A DNA stretch of 7,992 bases from JBGLNJ01 sp964353405 (GTDB taxonomy: Bacteria; Chloroflexota; Anaerolineae; Fen-1058), in NCBI GenBank assembly GCA_964353405.1, contig CAYGWJ010000009.1, positions 1 to 7,992 on the forward strand, read 5' to 3'. A program made the position numbers and the translations under genes. The notes beneath the pieces were generated by a model. It was not told the DNA's origin. It searched no databases and saw only the letters and a list, made by a program, of their open reading frames with translations. Below, piece by piece: positions 1-4,150 of the stretch. Positions within the stretch are counted from its first letter, which is position 1. Each line of letters starts with the position of its first letter.

Positions 1-108
1 TTAGTCGAAAAAGTCGAGGACGCTTTGCTCCATTTTGCCAACACGCCGACCGAGATCACCGCGCTGATGGGCCGGTATTGCGAATCGCTCGGCGAGGTCA
101 CTGAATGA
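1..108 (+). CDS. C-terminal end of an unidentified protein (truncated by window edge)
   Basis: Frame 1 is open from the first base to a TGA at 106-108 and gives 35 residues (begins LVEKVEDALLHF, ends ESLGEVTE). The piece is mixed hydrophobic and acidic and would suit a C-terminal helix pair. The codon choice resembles the other genes in the window. I do not recognise the family, and no motif is present. The 82 bases after the stop lead to a 7-bp stem (191-197 with 214-220) that has no T-run, so it is not a convincing terminator. It could also be a chance open frame, since only 108 bases are visible. Confidence 0.5.
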   Translation, partial: LVEKVEDALLHFANTPTEITALMGRYCESLGEVTE

Positions 109-413
109 CCTATCCCGAAACTTTATCTGAACATCTATAGACCACACACGGACGATGACCGCAGCCTCTACCAACCCTCGCTAAATACCACAGGCCACCC
201 CACACACGTGAGATGGCCTGCTGATACTCAACCTGGCATCGGTGCGACCTCGAAGCGAATATGCTGTAGCGACGGAAGCTAGTCATCAGTGACGGGTACA
301 AGGGTTCTGCTCCAACCATGATGACGTATGCCGACGCCAATAGTGTAGCACAGGTTACATCAGAGGACAAACCAGAGCGCACCACCAGTGCCGTGTACCG
401 ACCACGGAAAAAG
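109..413. other. Non-coding stretch with no recognised gene
   Basis: This 305-base stretch has a lower GC content than the surrounding genes and no open frame with a ribosome binding site or protein-like composition. The only structure noted is the stem CAGGCCA (191-197) with TGGCCTG (214-220) around a 16-base loop. An open frame starting at 318 runs on through the terminator and the repeat element downstream, is rich in Arg and Pro, and is judged spurious. Nothing else was seen. Confidence 0.5.
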
Positions 414-474
414 CCGCAACTTTCGTCTTGCGGAAAATTCCGACTCCGGATGAGAGAGTCAGAAGAAGAGCCCC
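414..474 (+). ncRNA. FMN-riboswitch-like 3' remnant / structured leader RNA
   Basis: Two small hairpins follow each other: CCGCAA (414-419) pairs with TTGCGG (428-433), and GACTC (442-446) pairs with GAGTC (456-460). The bases ACTCCGGATGAGAGAG (443-458) match, with one difference, the conserved 3' end of FMN (RFN) riboswitches as I remember it (AGTCCGGATGRGAGAR). AAATTCCG just before it resembles another conserved FMN element. The GCCGACGGT motif and the 5' half of the aptamer are not visible, so a working FMN aptamer is unlikely. I read it as a decayed or internally deleted riboswitch still attached to its terminator, or else an unrelated leader. No riboflavin gene follows. Confidence 0.35.
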
Positions 475-507
475 CTCTTCACGAAAGTCAAGTACAGGGG
501 CTTTTTT
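469..507 (+). terminator. Intrinsic terminator with competing upstream hairpin
   Basis: AGCCCC (469-474) pairs with GGGGCT (497-502), directly followed by a run of T (502-507), a classic rho-independent terminator on the plus strand with a 22-base loop. A second stem, GAAGAG (465-470) with CTCTTC (475-480) and loop CCCC, uses the same bases and would exclude the terminator stem. The two are therefore alternatives, as expected for an attenuator or riboswitch expression platform. Confidence 0.65.
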
Positions 508-508
508 G

Positions 509-621
509 TAAGTCCCTCCCGCGGAGAGGGGGGCATTCGCGGTTCCGTCGTGTCCAGCGACAAGCGGTGTGGACCACCCGCGTCGCTGGGGTCGGCTTCG
601 GTCGGCTAACGGAGGGACTTA
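509..621. repeat. 113-bp structured element with 11-bp terminal inverted repeats (MITE/REP-like)
   Basis: TAAGTCCCTCC at 509-519 is perfectly inverted at 611-621. Both ends begin or end with TA, as for elements that insert at TA (IS630/Tc1-mariner type MITEs). The interior is strongly foldable: CCAGCGAC (554-561) pairs with GTCGCTGG (582-589), with GCGG/CCGC and GTGG/CCAC pairing inside that stem. It contains no plausible gene. It starts directly after the T-run of the terminator at 469-507. Only one copy is in the window, so mobility is inference. Confidence 0.4.
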
Positions 622-778
622 CCCGGCAATGGAAACAGGAACGTCGGATCGGACTGGCCCGGCGCCCAGTTCAGGCGACATGCGCGGTTCGGGACTGCCG
701 GGGCGGCAGGCGACCGCCGCCCTGCCCATGACCAGGCCTTGCACTTGTACTTGCTGTTTGCCGCAGGCCGAACTTGTA
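622..778. other. GC-rich non-coding stretch downstream of the EEP gene
   Basis: This is the 3' flank of the minus-strand EEP gene. It contains a stem GGGCGGC (701-707) with GCCGCCC (716-722) around an 8-base loop, and overlapping CTGCCG/CGGCAG pairing. The stem could be a minus-strand termination structure, but no T-run follows it on that strand. Open frames here have no ribosome binding site and look like chance products of the GC content. Confidence 0.35.
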
Positions 779-1903
779 TCAGATATTGAAGTCAACCCAT
801 AGTGCGGCATGGTCTGATGCAGCATCCTTGGCCGTCTTTATAGTCGGAAGGTGCGGAAAGAGTGTGCCATTCTTGCCGCCCCATACGCCCCGGCGTTCGA
901 TTCCGCCTTTTATGACCTTGTCCGATAGCTTGGGAGACATGAGGATATAGTCAAGTTTGCCGGATTTGGTGCCGTTGCCATAGGTGCCTGGTCGCCCATC
1001 GCCTTGGAATTTCACATGCGCCATGATATCCGTCAACGACGATCCGTTTCGGATCAACGGGTCCATTGGAGGTTCATCTGGGATTTCATTGAGGTCGCCG
1101 ACGATCGCAATGTAGTCGTAGCCAGCGGCAATGTACCCTTCGTAAATCGCTCGCACACGTCCAGCTTGACGGAGTCGTTTTGCTGCCGATTCGGCGGGAT
1201 CCCCAAAGCCCTTGCTCTTGAAATGGTTCACGAGCAACAGGAGCGTGTTGCCTTGCGCGGTCTTTGTTTCGTACTCGGCACAATCTCGGCTAAAGATCAG
1301 GCCCTCGTTATCCTGGTCGTCCACATGACTGAGCATGCGGACGATTCTGTATTCCTGCCTGGTCATGATCCCGACATCAATTCCACGGTCGTCGTTGCCA
1401 TCAATCAGCATGACATGACTAAAGGGCTCCGCGCCGACTTGCGGCAACACACCCTGGTTGAACCGGTCAAGCACGATGCGGTCTTCTGCCTCAACTGGAC
1501 AGAGCACGTCCGTTTGCAGCAAGCCTATTATCCGAGCCGTATTCTCCGTAGCGGTTTCTTTGATAGGCTCCATCACGAGTTCAAACCAGCCGATCCAGTC
1601 GCCTCGCCCCTTTGCGGTGATCTCGGCTGGCTTGTTTTTTGGTTTGCTAAAGAGTTGGCCGCGAATGTCGCGAAGCAGGATATACTTGCTCTCTTTATTG
1701 GTGGACACAAGGCCTTTGTGTCGCTTCATGATTTCGAGCAGTTCAGACTTGATCGCGTCAGTGTATATTGGCTCTTGAATCAACTCATTCAGACGGCCAA
1801 AATCCTCCAGTATTGGCCTGCCTTCCGCCCAAGTATCAAGATTCATCGCCTTGGCGCGGTCAAACATGTTCTCGACATTGAATGTAGCTAACCGCATGTC
1901 CAT
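779..1903 (-). CDS. Endonuclease/exonuclease/phosphatase (EEP) superfamily protein
   Basis: A 374-residue protein of the metal-dependent EEP fold (exonuclease III/DNase I/sphingomyelinase superfamily), which cleaves phosphodiester or phosphoester bonds; the substrate cannot be told from sequence. The catalytic motifs appear in order: FNVEN (Asn9), DVLCPVEAED (metal-binding Glu138), GIDVGIMTR (175-182), NHFKSKG (His227), GDLNE (Asp270, Asn272), KLDYILMS (Asp318) and SDH (363-365, catalytic His365). The usual 'LQEVE' around the Glu reads CPVEAED, still with the acid in place. About 120 residues separate the first two motifs, longer than in minimal EEP enzymes, with a Lys-rich segment around 85-100. 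No signal peptide is seen, so it is probably cytoplasmic. The start ATG is preceded by GGAGG (plus-strand CCTCC at 1911-1915), 7 bases away; Met3 is an alternative. It lies 235 bases downstream of the response regulator on the same strand. Confidence 0.88.
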   Translation of the reverse strand: MDMRLATFNVENMFDRAKAMNLDTWAEGRPILEDFGRLNELIQEPIYTDAIKSELLEIMKRHKGLVSTNKESKYILLRDIRGQLFSKPKNKPAEITAKGRGDWIGWFELVMEPIKETATENTARIIGLLQTDVLCPVEAEDRIVLDRFNQGVLPQVGAEPFSHVMLIDGNDDRGIDVGIMTRQEYRIVRMLSHVDDQDNEGLIFSRDCAEYETKTAQGNTLLLLVNHFKSKGFGDPAESAAKRLRQAGRVRAIYEGYIAAGYDYIAIVGDLNEIPDEPPMDPLIRNGSSLTDIMAHVKFQGDGRPGTYGNGTKSGKLDYILMSPKLSDKVIKGGIERRGVWGGKNGTLFPHLPTIKTAKDAASDHAALWVDFNI

Positions 1904-2138
1904 TTCCTCTCCTCCTCAACTAGCGCCATCGCGGTAGGACGGCCACGCGAAGCGGTCCAACCGCACCCGTGCACATTCCAGCGTACGGCCTGATGTTACT
2001 CCATCAGCTTGTCAACCGCCTTACTTATCGCGAGACGAATTTCGACCGGTCGGCTATGCTGGTCTCATGTAATACACCGCGCAAGCGAGAAGCATTACCA
2101 ACTCTTGCGGTGGAAAGACATCATGGAAAAAGTTCCAT
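1904..2138 (-). other. Gap between the response-regulator and EEP genes
   Basis: This stretch holds a small stem right after the regulator stop (ATGGAA 2123-2128 with TTCCAT 2133-2138, loop AAAG), which has no T-run. A TTGACA hexamer lies on the minus strand (plus-strand 2010-2015), but no acceptable -10 follows it at 15-19 bases, so no promoter is called. The EEP gene may be read through from the regulator or from a non-canonical promoter. No gene was seen. Confidence 0.4.
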
Positions 2139-2516
2139 CTAGTTGCTCTTGTCACGAGGATACAAACGCTTGATAAAGTCGCCTAATATTCCAACGTCAA
2201 CAGGCTTGATCAGGACCACATCGGCCTCGTCGCCGATCGTTTCGGCCAACTCTGGATGGCCGGAAATTACGATCACGCGAGTCTCGGCCAGCCGCTGGTC
2301 GGCGCGAATTTGATGCAGGATATCAGTCCCGGACTTGCGAGAAGCCAGATGCAGGTCTAACAAAACCACAGCCGGAACGATCACCGCCAGTCGCGCCAAG
2401 GCAGCTTCGCCGGTCCGAAAGGTTTCGGTTTCAAACCCAAGAGGCTCCAACACGTGGCGATACAGTTCTGCCGCATCTCTATCATCTTCAATGATCAGAG
2501 CATGTGGGTTGCCCAT
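2139..2516 (-). CDS. Single-domain response regulator (CheY-like receiver)
   Basis: 125 residues, exactly one receiver domain and no output domain. The phosphorylation pocket is complete: the acidic pair Asp11-Asp12 (LIIEDD), phospho-acceptor Asp54 (VVLLDLHL), Ser85 in the Thr/Ser switch position (VIVISGH), and Lys104 followed by Pro (LIKPVD). Such stand-alone receivers act by protein contact with a kinase, phosphatase or other partner in the cytoplasm. I chose the ATG at 2514-2516 because it has GGGAGGG (plus-strand CCCTCCC 2523-2529) 6 bases upstream; an in-frame ATG eight codons earlier has no such site. It is transcribed divergently from the STAS/kinase/phosphatase cluster, which makes a shared signalling role plausible but unproven. 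No partner histidine kinase is in the window. Confidence 0.9.
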   Translation of the reverse strand: MGNPHALIIEDDRDAAELYRHVLEPLGFETETFRTGEAALARLAVIVPAVVLLDLHLASRKSGTDILHQIRADQRLAETRVIVISGHPELAETIGDEADVVLIKPVDVGILGDFIKRLYPRDKSN

Positions 2517-2628
2517 GCTGAACCCTCCCTTCCAAGACATGCGTCTGTTGGCCCGATCCCGCGAAACGAAAAGGGGCCCGTCTGCATGCCCATAGCCGCC
2601 ACGACGCAGTCAACGACCTGCACTGGAA

Positions 2629-2656
2629 ATTATAGGCCGACCGCGCTGCTTGTCAA
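2629..2656 (-). promoter_or_regulatory. Consensus sigma-70-type promoter for the response-regulator gene
   Basis: On the minus strand a perfect TTGACA (plus-strand TGTCAA 2651-2656) is separated by 16 bases from a perfect TATAAT (plus-strand ATTATA 2629-2634). Transcription would begin near 2622, leaving a leader of about 105 bases before the regulator start. A full match at both hexamers suggests strong housekeeping expression. Confidence 0.75.
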
Positions 2657-2697
2657 CTCGCACACGCGCCCCCTTCCATAGAGTGCAACCGTCACTT

Positions 2698-2725
2698 TTG
2701 TACTGCCGCAAGATGATGGTATAAT
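2698..2725 (+). promoter_or_regulatory. Extended -10 promoter for the STAS/kinase/phosphatase cluster
   Basis: TTGTAC (2698-2703), 16 bases, then TATAAT (2720-2725) preceded by the extended -10 dinucleotide TG (2717-2718). Transcription should start near 2732, giving a short leader with the ribosome binding site AGAGGAGGG at 2741-2749. It faces the regulator promoter back to back; the two -35 hexamers are only 41 bases apart, so one bound protein could influence both. Confidence 0.75.
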
Positions 2726-2754
2726 GCTCGCATCAAAAGCAGAGGAGGGCATTG

Positions 2755-3087
2755 ATGGAAATCTCGACCAAAGACATGAAGCGCGTGAGCCTTGTCACCG
2801 TCAAGGGCCGCGTGGACTCGTCCACGGCCCCGGATTTTGAAAAAGCGCTCCACGCGCTCATCCAGTCCAATCACAGCCAGATCGTCCTCGAGCTGGCGGG
2901 TGTCGAATACATGAGCAGCGCCGGCATCCGCGCCCTGATCAACTCGCTCAAGGCCGCCAAGAGCGGCGGCGGCGATGTGCGGCTGGCCCGGCCCTCCCAG
3001 CGCGTGAAAGAAGTCGTCGAGCTGGCGGGCCTCACTTCGATCTTTGCCATCTATGACGATTTGACCGAAGCCGTCGGCTCTTTCTAG
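2755..3087 (+). CDS. STAS-domain anti-sigma-factor antagonist 1 (RsbV/SpoIIAA-like)
   Basis: A 110-residue protein that is one STAS domain, the usual family length. In partner switching it binds the anti-sigma kinase when unphosphorylated and is released when phosphorylated. The motif VEYMSSAGIRAL places Ser55 at the position of the SpoIIAA phosphoserine (Ser58); the Asp usually before it is Ser54 here, a common variant. VKGRVDSSTAPDFEKAL (16-32) is the first strand and helix, and VRLARPSQRVKEVVELAGL (75-93) is the typical C-terminal part. The ATG at 2755 is preferred over the TTG one codon earlier, since AGAGGAGGG ends 5 bases before it. The TAG stop overlaps the first bases of the MITE-like element at 3085-3189, so the last codon and the stop lie at an insertion junction. 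Confidence 0.92.
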   Translation: MEISTKDMKRVSLVTVKGRVDSSTAPDFEKALHALIQSNHSQIVLELAGVEYMSSAGIRALINSLKAAKSGGGDVRLARPSQRVKEVVELAGLTSIFAIYDDLTEAVGSF

Positions 3088-3189
3088 AGCGAGTTCCTTT
3101 TCAGTGTACGGGCTGGATTCGAGGCTTTAGCCGGAACCGCCTCAAGGCTCGAATCCAGTTGACCGTATACGCAATCGGAAACCGCTATA
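3085..3189. mobile_element. MITE-like element, copy 1 (105 bp, 27-nt terminal inverted repeats)
   Basis: The left end 3085-3111 and the inverted right end 3163-3189 align without gaps over 27 bases to each other and to both ends of the copy at 7877-7992. The shared pattern is TAGAGCGRWTTCC, eight variable bases, then TRTACGG; the right end here has TATAGCG. The interior holds an inner stem, CTGGATTCGAG pairing with CTCGAATCCAG. It has no coding capacity. TA at both ends suggests TA target-site duplication, as for IS630/Tc1-type MITEs. It separates STAS gene 1 from the kinase gene. Confidence 0.75.
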
Positions 3190-3230
3190 ATAGAGCCGGG
3201 TCGCGCGCAAGTGCTGTCTTGGGGATACTT

Positions 3231-3653
3231 GTGATAAAGCGTTGTCTGACTGTTCCGGGTCGTTTCGAGTCGTTGGCGCAGATTGCGGAATTTATCGGAG
3301 AGACCGCGCGCGCGGCAGACTGGAATGACGACGAAGTCTATCATGTGCAAATGGCTGTAGATGAAGCGTGCTCAAACGTCATGGAGCACGCTTACGGGCC
3401 GGGCTGGCAGGGCGATATTGATCTGACCTGCTGCATAGAAGATCAGGGCGACCTGGTCATTTCGATTCACGACAATGGCATACCGTTCGACCCCTCGGCG
3501 GTACCCGAGCCGCCGATCGGCGCCGACCTGGAGAGCCTGCCCGAGGGCGGGTTGGGTCTGTACTTTATGCGCAGGCTCATGGACCAGGTGACGTTTCAAT
3601 TCGACGAGCGGAACGGGAACATGCTGACCCTGGTCAAGCGGAGGCGCCGGTGA
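3231..3653 (+). CDS. Anti-sigma factor / serine-protein kinase (RsbW/SpoIIAB-like, HATPase_c_2)
   Basis: A 140-residue GHKL ATPase of the RsbW type, expected to phosphorylate the STAS partner with ATP and otherwise to hold its target (classically a sigma factor) inactive. The ATP-binding boxes are visible: N box AVDEACSNVMEHAY (Glu45, Asn49), G1 box HDNGIPFDP (Asp81, Gly83) and G2 box GGLGLYFMRRL (106-116). Length is normal for the family. I chose the GTG at 3231, with GGGGA at 3221-3225, 5 bases before it; a TTG 24 codons earlier would start inside the MITE-like element and adds residues unlike the family. The stop overlaps the start of the next gene (GTGA at 3650-3653), so translation of the two is probably coupled. 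No sigma factor gene is seen, so the target is unknown. Confidence 0.9.
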   Translation: MIKRCLTVPGRFESLAQIAEFIGETARAADWNDDEVYHVQMAVDEACSNVMEHAYGPGWQGDIDLTCCIEDQGDLVISIHDNGIPFDPSAVPEPPIGADLESLPEGGLGLYFMRRLMDQVTFQFDERNGNMLTLVKRRRR

Positions 3654-4024
3654 GAGTGTCCCAAACACCGTACCCCTTAAGGGTACCCTGGGGGTTGGCG
3701 GGCAACGTGATCTGCGTCAAGGTTGAAGGGCGGTTGGACGCAGCCACTGTGCCCGCCTTTGAGCAAGCCTTGCAGCGGCTGCTGTTGGAAGGACAGGCCA
3801 GGCTGGTGGTTGACCTGGGTGACGTGAGCTATGTTTCCAGCAGCGGCCTGCGGGTGCTGTTGACCGCACGCCGCCAATCCCGCTCGCGGGGCGGGGATCT
3901 GTTCCTGTGCTCCCTCCGCCCGCGCGTCAAAGAGATTTTCGAGATGGTCGGCTTCCTGTCGGTGTTCGGCGTGTACGCCGCGTCCGAGCAAGCGGCGGCG
4001 GCATTTCCACAACCTGCTGTCTGA
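3650..4024 (+). CDS. STAS-domain anti-sigma-factor antagonist 2, with repeat-derived N-terminus
   Basis: A 124-residue second STAS protein. VSYVSSSGLRVLL puts Ser64 at the phosphorylation position, with Ser63 in the place of the usual Asp. The fold spans about 19-118: CVKVEGRLDAATVPAFEQAL, VVDLGDV, then RPRVKEIFEMVGFLSVF. The start is GTG, with GGAGG (3640-3644) 5 bases upstream inside the kinase gene; start and kinase stop overlap. Residues 7-16 (PYPLRVPWGL) are encoded by a copy of repeat A at 3670-3695, so the segment before the first STAS strand is not ancestral. It differs clearly from antagonist 1, so the pair is either an old duplication or serves two phosphorylation inputs. It ends 126 bases before the phosphatase gene. 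Confidence 0.92.
   Translation: MRVSQTPYPLRVPWGLAGNVICVKVEGRLDAATVPAFEQALQRLLLEGQARLVVDLGDVSYVSSSGLRVLLTARRQSRSRGGDLFLCSLRPRVKEIFEMVGFLSVFGVYAASEQAAAAFPQPAV
3670..3695 (+). repeat. Repeat A copy 1, inside STAS gene 2
   Basis: A 26-base unit, here in forward orientation, with the palindromic core AGGGTACCCT and arms ACCCC / GGGGT. It is identical to the copy at 4053-4078 and to the reverse complement of 5619-5644. It is read in an open frame and encodes about nine residues (YPLRVPWGL) just after the start codon. Confidence 0.85.
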
Positions 4025-4052
4025 TAGGAATACACAGCGCAAAACGTAAAAC

Positions 4053-4078
4053 GTACCCCTTAAGGGTACCCTGGGGGT
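4053..4078 (+). repeat. Repeat A copy 2 (intergenic, forward)
   Basis: Identical over 26 bases to the copy at 3670-3695. It is preceded by AAAACGTA at 4041-4048, a word that occurs again overlapping the left edge of the arm (4048-4055) and inverted at 4091-4098 and 4122-4129. Confidence 0.85.
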
Positions 4079-4098
4079 AATGCTGCTCGTTACGTTTT

Positions 4099-4124
4099 AC
4101 CCCCAGGGTACCCTTAATGGGTAC
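4099..4124 (-). repeat. Repeat A copy 3 (intergenic, inverted)
   Basis: Reverse-complement copy with a single substitution (AATGGG where the others have AAGGGG). It forms the right arm of the hairpin at 4048-4129. Confidence 0.85.
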
Positions 4125-4150
4125 GTTTTTCTTTTTCCACGGAGACGTGT

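Larger units (their letters stand above)
4048..4137 (+). terminator. 33-bp inverted repeat (two repeat A copies) with T-rich tail before the phosphatase gene
   Basis: Bases 4048-4080 pair with 4097-4129 over 33 positions with one mismatch, around a 16-base loop (4081-4096). The right arm ends in a T run that continues as TTTTTCTTTTTCC (4126-4138). Each arm contains one repeat A unit (4053-4078 forward; 4099-4124 inverted, with one base changed). The shape is that of a strong intrinsic terminator or attenuator, yet it sits inside the apparent operon, 13 bases before the phosphatase GTG. It could reduce phosphatase expression relative to the STAS proteins and kinase, protect the upstream message from decay, or be only a by-product of two repeat insertions. 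Confidence 0.6.

Noticed and set aside
191..220. Stem after the left-edge gene as its terminator
   Set aside because: It is a 7-bp stem with a 16-base loop and no following T-run.
318..731. Open frame of 137 codons on the plus strand
   Set aside because: It runs through the riboswitch-like leader, the terminator and the structured 113-bp element, has an Arg/Pro-rich composition, and has no ribosome binding site.
736..775. CACTTGTACTTGC-like sequence as a degenerate repeat B copy
   Set aside because: Only about ten of thirteen bases agree at one end and the rest of the unit does not align, so it is within chance.
1004..1891. 295-codon plus-strand open frame opposite the EEP gene
   Set aside because: The minus-strand frame has all EEP catalytic motifs and a good ribosome binding site; the plus-strand frame is its shadow.
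2010..2015. Minus-strand TTGACA as promoter of the EEP gene
   Set aside because: No -10-like hexamer lies 15-19 bases downstream; TAACAT is only 11 bases away.
3159..3230. TTG at 3159 as start of the kinase gene
   Set aside because: It lies inside the MITE-like element and lacks a ribosome binding site; the GTG at 3231 has one and gives the usual family length.
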